Of a stretch of DNA of 64,000 bases, positions 49,590-59,933 are shown piece after piece. The stretch's first letter is position 1. Every line of letters starts with the position of its first letter. The DNA lies in NCBI GenBank assembly GCA_028554755.1, contig JAPTOF010000021.1:2560501-2624500 (forward strand). The letters are read 5' to 3'. The notes under the pieces were generated by a model. That model searched no databases. It was not told the DNA's origin and saw only the letters and a program-made list of their open reading frames with translations. Made by a program: the position numbers and the translations under genes. This stretch comes from Cordia subcordata (taxonomy: Eukaryota > Streptophyta > Magnoliopsida > Boraginales > Cordiaceae).

Positions 49590-50270
49590 AAACTTTTTTT
49601 ATTATTATTATAAGTCAGGTCTATCAAGGAGTTAGGAAAAAAAACCAAAAAATAAATTTTTTTCAAAAGATAACTTTTTGGTTACAAGTCAGATCATTCA
49701 GGCAGCCATGACAAAGTCAAAAAAATAAAAAAAATTTTCAAAAAGAAATTTTTTAGTCATAAGTTAGGATCGTCAAAAGGCCTAGACAAAATCAAAAAAT
49801 AATTTTTTTCCTAAAAAATAAATTTTTTGGTTATAAGTCAAGTATTTCGGGAGGAGCCAGGACAAGACCAAAAGATAAATTGTTTTTCTAATACTAAGTT
49901 TTTTGGTTATAAGTATGGTCTGCTCGGGGCCCCACCAAAACCAAATGATAATTTTTTTACCAAAAAATATATTTTTGATTATAAGTCAGGTTCACCAGTG
50001 GGCCGGCAAACAACAAAAAAAATAAATCTTTTAGTTATAAATCAGGTTTTGGTAGCTGGGCTAGAACAAAATCAAAAATAAATTTTTTGGTTATAAGTCG
50101 TGTCCTTTAGAATGCCAGGACAAAAACAAAAAATAAAATTTTTTCCAAAAATAATTTTTTTGTTTATAAGCAGGTTCATTAGTGGGACCAGAACAAAACT
50201 AAAAAATAATTTTTTCCAAAAATTCTTTTTGATTTTTTCAGTTACAAGTCAAGTCTCAAGAAGCGAGAAA
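49590..50270. repeat. 74-bp tandem array (about ten units)
   Basis: The core TTTTTTGGTTATAAGTCAGG recurs with the TAAGTC position at 49611, 49685, 49760, 49834, 49910, 49982, 50038, 50094, 50167 and 50245. The period is 72-78 bp except for two consecutive units of 56 bp. Between cores, a GCCAGGACAAAACCAAAAAATAA-like stretch is repeated with variation. Open frames through it are repeat artefacts. The array is flanked by copia debris and may be a satellite seed or the internal repeat of a transposon. Confidence 0.9.
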
Positions 50271-50713
50271 CTAATCGGTGACGCCAGAGTTGTGAAATCG
50301 AGGTCACGCACCTCAGCCACCATGGAACCGTTGATATGAGATATGTGTTCATCAATAATTAGCATGCAAAACTACAATATATATATCACTTTTCATGATA
50401 AAGCAACATTGAATGAGTTTGTTTTATGGGTTGGGTGGATGATTGTGAAGTATAAGCATTGATTTGATATTATAAATTTTCGCCACAAGCCATGATACAT
50501 GACATGATATGAGAAAGTCTCTAAATAGCATATGGAGGTTCTTTCCTCCTCAACATAGCCATGTAGAAGTCCTTAAATCCTTTCCTCAACATTAGCATAT
50601 AAAAGGTCTTTAGACCCTCTCACTTAATAAAATAAGCTTCGCAACACACTTATGAGGTCTACATGTCCTCCTTAACAAAATAAGGTCTGCAGCATAAGAA
50701 ATAATGTCGGCAA
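50271..50713. other. Spacer between the tandem array and the copia LTR
   Basis: Contains a loose repetition of phrases such as CCTCAACATAGCC, CCTCAACATTAGC and AATAAGGTC at 50,540-50,700. No gene. Confidence 0.4.
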
Positions 50714-51430
50714 TGTTGGCAAATACAAACCAAAATTAATTAGATTCAAGGAATAATGATTGGTTCATAGAATTTGGTAAGGGGAGATTCATATACATAC
50801 ATGATACATATTTGATAGTCATGAACTTAATTAAATATGTTTAGTTTTCCTATATATTTATTAAATGGTTGGAGTAGGCTACTACTAGTATAAATAGAGG
50901 TGCTTTGCAAAGTGTTCTGGCAAGTAAGAGAGGAAAAACAAAAAGAGTGAGTGGAAAAAAGAAAATATTGAGAGAAAAGTGAGTTCTATTGTAAAGGCAG
51001 TAACCTATATATTTTGAGAATTTTTTATATTCAATACATATTATATTTAGTGGTAATTTTATTCTTTCTTGTGCTATCAAATTTGTCTAAGTATTTGTAA
51101 ATCCAAAATATTTTCCAACATAATAGGATGAGAGCCACGGTAAATGGAGAGTGTGAATTCTTTCGTGACGTACAATATTTTGCAACCTCAACTTCCAAAA
51201 TTCACTATAGACAATTATGAAAGTTGGAATATTCAAATGATGGCTCTCTTTGGTTTTCAAGACATTTGGGAGATTATTGTGGACGGATGGTGGGAGAGTG
51301 ATTGATTGTCATAGGGTGGTATTATTTGAAAAATTGGCAAGCCCATGAGGAGAAAGAAGCATTTTCCATGAGAAAGAAAGTAAAGCATGTCAACGTCAAA
51401 CTTAAACAAGTCTCGCTTTGAATATCAAAG
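50714..51430 (+). mobile_element. Truncated Ty1/copia element with 5' LTR and gag start
   Basis: The LTR at 50,714-51,120 (407 bp) is bounded by TGTTGG and CCAACA, with a TATA box (TATAAATAGAGG near 50,891). The next bases, TAATAGGATGAGAGCC at 51,121-51,136, resemble the methionine-tRNA primer binding site of copia elements. A gag piece follows, then the element fades out. No pol or 3' LTR is present. Confidence 0.8.
51180..51305 (+). pseudogene. copia gag fragment
   Basis: Forty-one codons before a stop read QPQLPKFTIDNYESWNIQM and MALFGFQDIWEIIVDGW, the N-terminal gag domain of plant copia elements (UBN2/DUF4219 type). After the stop a basic stretch near 51,360 may continue gag in another frame. 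It is a non-functional fragment. Confidence 0.8.
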
Positions 51431-52793
51431 ATACGGCTTCACATCTATGAATAAACTCCTGTTTATTTTGTTTGTTTACAATGGTGTCGCAGCCATGGAG
51501 ACTGTTTCATTGTCGCATATTCTGCTTTGAATTGTTTTTCCATCAAAGTTGTATACTCCACATGTTATACATATGATTCAAGGCTGTCCACATGTTGGGT
51601 CTCTATGTCATAAGGTACACAACGTTCAAATACTGTACTACTTACGGGAAGGGTTAGAGGAAGAGGAAAAACTGAAAATTTCACATAATACTTTTGATTG
51701 AAAAGTTAATTTGATTTATTTCGTGTCTTTTGTTCAATAAGAAAATAGGTCAATTTTACAGGATCAAACCTATAAGACTTAAGCAATAATTTAAGAAAAA
51801 TAAAGGAAAAAATGAAAGCAGGACTCCCCAGGTAGATCTGCAAGATCAAGGAGTAAGTGGTCAAAACAAGAATCACATTGAGTATGTGTGAGATTTGATT
51901 CAAACTAATTAGGGAATAAAAGTTTTTTTTTAAGTGTAAGAGATGAATTACCTGTTCTAGATTAGGCATAACTATTTATATATATTAGGGTACTAAATCT
52001 GTCCTCAAATTTTCAAGTCCTCGATATGCAGGAGAAGTATCGCATTTAGATTTTATGGCAACATCAATGCGTCGGGTTTGTCATGGTATGGACTCGAATT
52101 CGATCTTTGTAAGGGGAGTAGGACGATCTTTCCTAAGGTTAGATCTTCCCAAGAGAGGTGGAATCAGAGGTTTTTTTTTTTTTTTTCAATGGAGGTTAGT
52201 CTTCCCTGCAAGGTCTAGGTCGAATCTTCCTAAAAAGACTATTATTAGAAGGACAGACTCTAGATCAAGTTCTTATCGGGGATCATTCCTACAAGGACAG
52301 ATCCAATTTTCAATCGGACACAAGACTCGAATTTAAATTGTTACAATATATACTTGTTTTATATTAAAAAATTTCAAGATTATATGATATTGTAACATAA
52401 ATAATCCAAGTCCAGAATCATCACACCTCATTGTGAAATCATTTAGATTCTCATGTTTTGCTTGGAATAATGAATTCATTGCCTTTTAAGTTTTATTCGA
52501 TTTGGACCGGAGATATAATTTTTTTAAAGATTAATTGCATATTTGTAGAAAATGAATGTGTTGCTACAAATTTTTCTTTTATTTTTTTTTCTTTAAGTTG
52601 AAGCGCATAGCGTCAGCAGGTTGCGAACGCGCAATGGGTAACAAGAAACGTCACCTTTCTGACGCTAAGCTGACGGACGATTCGCTCAACGAGTGGTCCA
52701 TGGCAAATTCGCTTAACGTGTGGTCCGTGGCAAGCCAAATCCGTATTTGTTCTTGGCTTGAAATCAATAATTGGTTGAAACTTAGTGTGTAGT
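51431..52793. other. Intergenic DNA, nothing recognised
   Basis: Open frames exist at 51,706-51,969 (minus) and 52,055-52,336 (plus), but neither shows domain features. Low-complexity T runs occur at 52,172 and 52,570. Confidence 0.4.
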
Positions 52794-53444
52794 CAGGGGT
52801 GTTTGGAGAAACTTGATTACCCAACTGATTTTTTGGGTACCGAAAAATTAAGTTTCGGGAATTGGAGAATTTCGGAAAAAATATTGGAAATGGAAAAAAA
52901 TTTTAGAAAAATCGGTTGGGGATCGGAATAAATTTTATATTTCGGGAAAAATCCAAAACCCGAAATCTTTTTATTACATAAAATATGTATATATATATAT
53001 TTAGTTATATAATATATGTTATCATATATTAATATAACGTATCTTAAATTTCTTTTAATCCTTATTTCTCTCTCCACCTCATTCTTTCAATATCTTTTTA
53101 GTCAGTTGACCTCTTTATATTTTTTCACCTCTCTTTCTATTTTCTTTGCTGTGCTTTATGTTTGGTTATATATTTTTATTTATATTTTGAAGTATAAATT
53201 ATATATTTTTATTTACATTTTAAATTTAGAATTATTCAATATAAGTTGTGTCTAAAATTAATTTTGAACTTTATCAAAACAGATTTGAAAATTTCCCAAT
53301 CCCCAGTAGCTTTTTCCCATTCCCCAAATCATGCTCCCCATTTGAATTGGGCTGGGGAACGGGACAAACCTTCTTTTCCAAAAATTATTTCGAGAAAGAA
53401 AAAGTTTGTTAATTGGGGCCAGGAATCCCCGATGAACACCCTTA
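52794..53444. mobile_element. hAT-superfamily non-autonomous element with perfect 8-bp TSD
   Basis: The element begins CAGGGGTGTTTGG and its reverse-complemented right end begins TAAGGGTGTTCAT. It is flanked by identical octamers TGTGTAGT at 52,786-52,793 and 53,445-53,452, the target duplication length of hAT elements. Inside, both ends hold stretches of GGGAAT, CCGAAA and CCCCAATT type. No protein is encoded. The perfect duplication suggests a fairly recent insertion. A relative without clear right end lies at 58.7 kb. Confidence 0.85.
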
Positions 53445-53452
53445 TGTGTAGT

Positions 53453-53971
53453 TATTTGGAATAGACTAATGAAGCATTTGCATCCAATAGTGCAACACAG
53501 AGCGTTTAGAGAACTAATACCGTAATCATTTGGTCACATGAGGGCTATGAAAAATTATATGCATCATGAACATATATGCAATCGGCCCTAGTCCCACTTC
53601 CTCGCGATTTCCTTTAGCCAGTTAGGCTTAAACAGTGTTTGACATTGTTTATTTAGGTGTTTATCACACTTAAAAATAAAAGCAAACGAGAGTTGTTTTT
53701 CGTTTCGAGTGTTTATAAGAACCCAAATAAGTAATGCCAAACACCCTCTTACAGCTTCGTTTGACATTAGAACATGACAAACAAATTTGCAGATGTTGCT
53801 CCAAGTTGGAACCAACCAAAAAGTAACATGGAAAATATGTATGAAACTAGCTTAGAATGACAAAAACTTGATATGGCTTTGTCTACTCCGGGGGAAAACA
53901 TTACATTGTATTCACTTAAGTTGAATTTTCACAACAGTTATGCTACAAAGGATATTGTTTTCTTTTGAAGA
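53453..53971. other. 3' flank of the lectin receptor kinase gene
   Basis: No gene. The part nearest to 53,972 is probably the kinase 3' untranslated region. Confidence 0.4.
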
Positions 53972-56026
53972 TTAACGGCCCATTGAGATGAACATGTCAG
54001 AAATTGTTACAGAAGCTAGAGATTCTTTTGTTCCAGAAGTTGAAGCATCCTTTGTTCCAGAAGTTGAGGCATATGTTGCAAGAAAATCTTTAAGGTCTTT
54101 CCAGTTTTCCCCTGTCAACATACTGTTTAAATTTTCAAGAGCCGAAGTTTCACCGTAGAGATATTTCTTTACTTCAGACATGCTTGGCCTAACTCTAGGG
54201 ACAAAGTGTGTGCAAAGCAATCCAAGCTTCAACACTGTTTCCATCTGCTCAACCTGGAATTCATTCCCCAGTTTGGGATCGGCTGTTTGCAAAATTTCAC
54301 CTCTCTTCCAACATTCTGCGACCCATTCGAGTAAAACTACCTGTTCAGGCGGTGCACGAGGGTCCACGGGCCGCCTTCCACAGGCAACCTCCAAGCAAAA
54401 TACCCCAAAAGCGAAAACATCGCTTATTGTTGTTGATTTGCCACTTATAGCTAGTTCAGGTGCCATATAACCCAATGTGCCCGCTAATTGAGTCGTGTGA
54501 ACATCGTTTCCAGGATTGCTAGATCTTGCTAGCCCGAAATCGCCCAGCTTACCATTTAATTCACTATCTAATAGCACATTGCTTGCCTTAATATCTCTAT
54601 GAATAATTACTTCAACCCACTCTTCGTGCAAGTAGGTAAGTCCAGTAGCCACATCTTTGATGATATTGAATCTTTGATCCCAGTTAAGAAAAGCTCTTGG
54701 ATTATCAAAAATAAACTTGTCTAAGCTAGCATTGGGCATATAATCATACACGAGAAAGAACTCACCCTCTCTTCGACAATAACCAAGGAGTCTTACCAAA
54801 TTGGGGTGTCGAATTCTTCCGATGGTAGCAATCTCTGCAACAAATCCCTTCATTCCTTGGGTGGAATTATGTGAGATTCTCTTCACTGCGATTTGATTCT
54901 TGGACACGGGTAAAATGCCTCGATAAACTTGGCCAAAACCACCTCTTCCAAGGAGCTCTTTCTCACTGAATCCCTTAGTCGCCACATACAAGTCCTTGTA
55001 TGTAAACCTGTGAGGCCCATACTGAACCTCCCAATCCTCCAAAACCTCTGCAAACTTCAATTTTTGCCTTCTCTTTATCAAATAACGAATGAGAATTGCT
55101 GTCAAAATTGAAACCGATCCGATAACAGGTAACAAAATTTCTAACAATTTTTTACTTTTGTTGGATCTTTTTGGGACAGGGAGAGCTGGAAGCTTGGAAA
55201 GATCAAGTTCTTGAGCTCTGCCATTCATTGCGAAGCTCCAGCTGAGCACATACGTCGAATGCACTAGCGTACCAGTCGACCCCGAAAACCCAACATACAT
55301 GTCATCTAAAATATATGGTGATATATCAATTTTGGCAGATAAGAGTGGTTTATTGGGCTTCTGAGCATGGTCGATAGGGGCCAGCGTCACATCAAGTTGC
55401 TTCGCGAGGCCATCATAATCCACCCAGGCCTGTATCGGAACTCCACTCGCAAGAGTCAAGTTCTTGAATTCACCATTAACGTAGTAACCGGCACGAGAGG
55501 CGTTAACTGATGTCAAGTTATTGATGTCGATTCCCACATGGTTGCCGTCGATGTCACCAAGCTCTTCATTTTCGTACGTGTCCAGCTCAACCGCAACGAT
55601 ATGGTTTGATGATTCCCCATTATTTTTCCGGTTGAACAACCCGAGATATTTTGCTGGTTCTGCTCCTTCCATCTTCCTGGACGGTGAGATGAAAAAGGCC
55701 ATCCCATCGGCGTAGAGTGGCGAATCAGGATCGGGGACAACGGCGAATACAAACATGGTGGAGAAGGACGAAGCGTTGCCATTTGACGTATTTTTGAATG
55801 GAAATGGAGTCGAGTAGACAGCACGGCCAAACTTGAACTGAGATGTGTCAGTGAGCCTGCAGAGACCTTCCGGTGATACTTCTGCTATGCCATCCAGAGT
55901 GAAATTCTCCCTGGAGATCACCCCATGAATATTTGCAGATCCTGACCCTCTAATCAGGAGGAAGAAGATCGTCAGATACACGATTTCTAGCATTGAAACT
56001 GATGATAAATTCGTTTTGCGGAGCAT
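53972..56026 (-). CDS. L-type lectin-domain receptor kinase (LecRK)
   Basis: One intronless frame of 684 residues. After a signal peptide (VYLTIFFLLIRGSGSA) comes a legume-lectin domain, about 34-268, with the metal-binding region VAVELDTYENEE and DIDGNHVGIDIN. A membrane helix lies at about 294-318, then a kinase domain at about 353-628: GRGGFGQVYRG loop, catalytic Lys in IAVKRIS, HRDIKASNVLLD (RD-type), DFGLARS and APELA. All key kinase residues are present, so activity is likely. The family senses extracellular nucleotides, glycans or pathogen cues; the ligand here is unknown. The clade is not resolved. An alternative start at 55993 would place the signal peptide at the very N-terminus. 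The tail has ASTSGTK twice, from a 24-bp duplication. Confidence 0.95.
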   Translation of the reverse strand: MLRKTNLSSVSMLEIVYLTIFFLLIRGSGSANIHGVISRENFTLDGIAEVSPEGLCRLTDTSQFKFGRAVYSTPFPFKNTSNGNASSFSTMFVFAVVPDPDSPLYADGMAFFISPSRKMEGAEPAKYLGLFNRKNNGESSNHIVAVELDTYENEELGDIDGNHVGIDINNLTSVNASRAGYYVNGEFKNLTLASGVPIQAWVDYDGLAKQLDVTLAPIDHAQKPNKPLLSAKIDISPYILDDMYVGFSGSTGTLVHSTYVLSWSFAMNGRAQELDLSKLPALPVPKRSNKSKKLLEILLPVIGSVSILTAILIRYLIKRRQKLKFAEVLEDWEVQYGPHRFTYKDLYVATKGFSEKELLGRGGFGQVYRGILPVSKNQIAVKRISHNSTQGMKGFVAEIATIGRIRHPNLVRLLGYCRREGEFFLVYDYMPNASLDKFIFDNPRAFLNWDQRFNIIKDVATGLTYLHEEWVEVIIHRDIKASNVLLDSELNGKLGDFGLARSSNPGNDVHTTQLAGTLGYMAPELAISGKSTTISDVFAFGVFCLEVACGRRPVDPRAPPEQVVLLEWVAECWKRGEILQTADPKLGNEFQVEQMETVLKLGLLCTHFVPRVRPSMSEVKKYLYGETSALENLNSMLTGENWKDLKDFLATYASTSGTKDASTSGTKESLASVTISDMFISMGR

Positions 56027-57881
56027 CAAAGTTTTGTGTAAATTCTAGTCTGTCCTCCCCGAGTCTTCCAATATAACAATGCAGATTTTCTCCGCACGTT
56101 AAAAAGGAGAATTATTATAATGAAAAGCCATCGTCTAAGATATATAATAAGTGGTCGTTGTTGACTTCCTGTTTCTTTGATAAGTTAAAAGAAACTCACT
56201 ATAAAATATAAAATAAATGGTGAATGCAATGCACCATCTTTTTAAGTTTATAAATGAGGTAGCAACACATACTAGGTTACAAGTTTGAATCTAATTGTTA
56301 TTTATTTCGGGTTGGATTCTTACTATCATCGGTTATGAAGCCAAAATTTTTGTTGAGGGGGTAAAAAAAATTAAATGTCAAATTGTACCATAAAATACAA
56401 ATGTCGTCTGTCTCAATATTTTCCCTCAATGTTTCTACATATAGCAAATAATAGGGTTTTGTTTGGTCTTGAGAGCTTAAGTTGGACAATTGAAAAGGAA
56501 AATGACAAACAAAGTTCTAAGAAGTAGAAAAGTGTAAAGATGGTTATTAATAATTATTGGATTGTTTATATATTTTATTGTTTATAAAATTTATTCATGA
56601 GTTATTTCATTGATTTTAAAAGTTTAACATTGTCAACTAAAAGTACAAGAATATATTTAATTTTTTGAACTAAAACTAAATTTTCTCGTTTATCCTTATT
56701 AAAACATGAAAATTTTATAAGGTCATAAATTTAAAGAGGGTCATTTGTTAATTCAAGGGGGTCATATACCTAATTTAATTTAAAAAGAAAACATTCAAAA
56801 TTACAAATAACAGCAATGTTTCACCAAATGCAAGGGCCAAATGACCCCCCTAAACCCTACATAACTTCATCTATGACTGTCATTCATTTAAAAATATTCA
56901 AGATGTTTGCATGGAAGGTTAACAAATTACATATTCAAATGAGAAGGCATAATAAACACGTCAAAGAAATACAGCAAAAATGCCCCTCAAAAGTTCAAAC
57001 AAGTGGGAAATAATCAATTATATATGTTATACAATCTTGCACTCAGATTAACAACAGAACAAATATGACCAGGCGAGCTATTAGCGGAAGATGGGTCTAT
57101 AGACTAAGTGTGATAAGCACATTAAATAAATACAACAAAGACCTCATTCAATCGTTTAAACAAGTTGTGATTAATCAATTATACATATATATATTAGACT
57201 TTCGTGCACCCAATTAACAATGAACAAGTATGATTAGGCTAGCAGTTAGTGGAAGATAGCTTTAGAGGCTAATCTTCACAGGCTCCACCTATTCCCCAAA
57301 TGAGCGCGGCTGACTTCCCTCTTAAATTTTTCATTCTTTTTGGCCTTTGTAGTGAGAAAACAACGTTAGTTTCATCATTGTCCATCCGAGAAAATGATGT
57401 CCTGTCAAAATCTGTGAGGTAGAAATAGTTTTTAAATTGCTAAACGAGTATTTTTTTTTTCCACATGTTGGCATCTTTTATGGATTGGTCGAGTAGAATG
57501 CGTGCCCCACAGTGTTGTCCTATGGAATGTGAAAGTCGGTGGGTGGGGTATTGATGTGTCTAGCGGATAGGTAGAGGAAATTTAGCCTTGCTTCTTTAGG
57601 TGTTTATTGTATCTGTATGATCTCATAGATTTTTTTAAAGATTTCAATCCAGAAAAAGAATTCTATAACTCCTATTTCCATTGTATCAATTATCATTTTA
57701 TAGACATTCAAAATAAAAAGAAAGTGAGAGATTTTTTTTTTGAGAGCTTATTAGTAAGAATTACTGAAATTTCATTCCAAAAACAAATTTGCAAGGATTG
57801 ACCTACAAAATTTCTTTACTGGTTTCAATATAAAAATAATTCATATATAAAAAACTTGAATGGCTTTGCAAAATATAAATG
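56027..57881. other. LecRK 5' flank and intergenic DNA
   Basis: Promoter-side DNA of the kinase followed by AT-rich sequence. Near 56,740-56,860 the phrases GGGGGTCAT and AAATGACCCCCC face each other and resemble old transposon ends. A diverged tandem duplication lies at 56,950-57,280. Confidence 0.4.
56950..57280. repeat. ~161-bp diverged tandem duplication
   Basis: Two units share, in order, TACARCAAARAYSCCYC-like sequence, TAATCAATTATA, an ATTAACAAYRRAACAA-like stretch and TTAGYGGAAGAT. The TAATCAATT anchor recurs at about 57,011 and 57,172. Confidence 0.7.
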
Positions 57882-58205
57882 TTACAATTGACTTCGACCA
57901 GGTCTCATATTTTGAAAGTGTTGAATAATTGTTTCATTTTCAATGCTACCAAATACATCCCGTTTAATGAAATTAACTAAACAATCATTGATAAACCCAT
58001 TTACCATTTGATTTCTTAATTGGTTTTTCATGATATTTATAATAGAAAATGCTATCTCAACACTTGCAATTGCAACTGGCAAAATTAGTGCTAATGTGAT
58101 TAGCAAATAAGCTAAAGAATTTAAGTTATTTTTCTTTGTCTCAATTAATTTCTTAGCAAGATCACGAATCCCCTTTGGCGGCCATTGGTATAAAGGAACA
58201 AATTT
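57882..58205 (-). pseudogene. C-terminal remnant of a hAT/DUF4371-type transposase-like protein
   Basis: An open minus-strand stretch of about 105 codons without an ATG reads PKGIRDLAKKLIETKK, then LALILPVAIASVEIAFSII, NQLRNQM, INDCLVNFIKRDVF and ENETIIQHFQNM before the stop. This is the hAT-family C-terminal dimerisation region as found in plant TTF-type zinc-finger / DUF4371 proteins. The rest of the gene is absent; upstream is only AT-rich DNA. The normal Arg in 'SVERAFS' is Ile here. Confidence 0.75.
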
Positions 58206-58319
58206 GATAGGAATGGAATGGGTTAATAAATGAAATGAGTTTGGAAATAGAATAGACTTGGAAATGAGTATACCATGCTTGGTATACTTTAGAAATGATG
58301 GTAAGAATGAATGTATAGA

Positions 58320-58575
58320 TCTATTTTTTTATTTCTTCTATTTTATTTTAAAATTATTTTTATTTTCTATTTTTATTTTTTATTTTCTAATTCTATTTTT
58401 TATTTTTATTTTTCTTATTTTTATTTTCTATTTTCTATTTTCTATTTGATTTTTGTTCTAATTTGTATTTTCTATTTTCTATTTCTAGTTTTATTTTTTA
58501 TTTCCCATTTTTATTTTATTTTTATTTTTTTATTTATTTAATTTTTGTTTTTATGGTTGCATTTTATTTTTAATT
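58320..58575. repeat. Low-complexity T-rich tract
   Basis: Irregular repeats of TTTTATTTTCTATTT for about 250 bp. Long open plus-strand frames here encode only Phe, Tyr, Leu and Ile and are artefacts. Confidence 0.9.
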
Positions 58576-58689
58576 ATTTTTGAGTACCGAAAGATCCACA
58601 GAAGAAAACTCCAAGTGGTAAAAACAAGCAAGGCAAATGGATTTCTCTTTATCAAAAGCTAAAAATGAGTAACTCAGATTCAAGCAGGT

Positions 58690-59060
58690 AGGGATAGTCA
58701 TTAATCTGGGAAACTTGTTTACCAAACTAAAATTTCAAATATGGGGAAATCGGGTTTGAGGAATCATAGAATTGGGGAAAGAAAATTGGGTTTGTAGAAT
58801 CGAGGAAAAAAAATCGAGTTTGGGAAAAATTTTGGAGAAATGAGTTGGGAATCAAAATAAACTTTGACTTTTGGAGAAAACTCCAATTAGCGATTGTTTT
58901 AAAAAAATTTTCACTATGCACAAATATTATATAGTTATATGTTATAATATAATATATCTTAATATCTTTTCTTATCCTTATTCTTAATTTCTTATTAGAG
59001 TTTCATCTCCTACCCTCTTACTTTCCTTTTTTCATTTCACACCTATGTGGTTCTGCTCCT
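58690..59060. mobile_element. Truncated relative of the 52.8-kb hAT element
   Basis: Shares with 52,805-53,110 the order GGGAAACTTG / GTTTACCAAACT, repeated GGGAATTG-AGAATY-GGGAAA phrases, AAATTTTGGAGAAA, TATATAGTTATATRTTATAATATA and TTCTTATCCTTATT. No clean termini or target duplication are visible. Confidence 0.55.
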
Positions 59061-59933
59061 CTTTCTCTCAACTAAAACAAAATAACTCATTAAATTATGC
59101 TTTTATTTATGCTTTGCACTGTAATTGTGGGTTATTTATTTCAGATAGATTTTTTGCAAAAGATTTATTTATTTAAGGAGTTTCTTCATATATTACTTGT
59201 GTAACCATTTTGACTAGATAATTTCATAAAAGGAGAGAAAAATTAATTTTCATGGACTAGATCAGTAAATTTTTTTTTACATACTTTGATATTATTTTGC
59301 TAAATAGTATTTTTGTACTTTTTTATGTTTAAAAAAAATTAATATCATCACCAACCTTTTGATTGTGATGAGAGGAGACTTTTTTTTTTTTTTAACTTAA
59401 TATTATCTTGAGGATGGTTTTCCCCCAATTGAAAAATTGCTGGTTCAACCCTTGCATCTTCAAATCCTTCATGCAAGATATTTCGATTGCCTTTTCATTG
59501 GCCTCTCTCTCTCTCTCTCTAAATCCTCCCTAATTAGAGACCGGAAAATTTCAGTAGCTGCTGAATACAAAAAATCTAATGGCTAAATAGGGTAAAAACC
59601 ACGTTATTTGAATAGAGACAAAAATTTTGGTTAGTAATTAGAAATTAAAAAAATATAATAGCTTATAGACAAAACTTTTTGTAATAGCTAATTAGAGACA
59701 AACTTTTTTGTCTCTAGTAGTGGTTATGTTTAAAATAAAATTTAAAAAAGAATCCTAGAAATTAAAAAAATTAAAAAACAGAAAATTACACAAAAAAAAA
59801 TAAATGGGTAAAAACAAGTCATTGATGACCCAAACAAGAAAAATAAGACAAAAACTTTTAAAACTATAAAATGTTATTGACGTGAAAATATATATACACA
59901 CACAAATACATGTTTGAACACATATAATCAAAC
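59061..59933. other. Intergenic DNA with a possible CACTA right end
   Basis: At 59,703-59,722 the sequence CTTTTTTGTCTCTAGTAGTG looks like the right terminus of a CACTA family, and GAGACAAA recurs upstream (59,614 and 59,693), but no left terminus was found. No gene. Confidence 0.35.

Noticed and set aside
49590..50270. Regularly spaced repeats recalling a CRISPR array
   Set aside because: Units are adjacent and diverged, without constant repeat and unique spacer, and this is plant nuclear DNA.
49827..50339. Two open frames through the tandem array
   Set aside because: They simply translate repeat units.
52055..52336. 93-codon plus-strand frame
   Set aside because: Contains a poly-Phe run from a T tract, has no recognisable domain, and its upstream lacks promoter features.
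55513..55830. 105-codon frame overlapping LecRK
   Set aside because: Shadow frame of the lectin domain coding sequence.
58258..58541. Two overlapping hydrophobic plus-strand frames
   Set aside because: Low-complexity T-rich DNA translated to Phe, Tyr, Leu and Ile.
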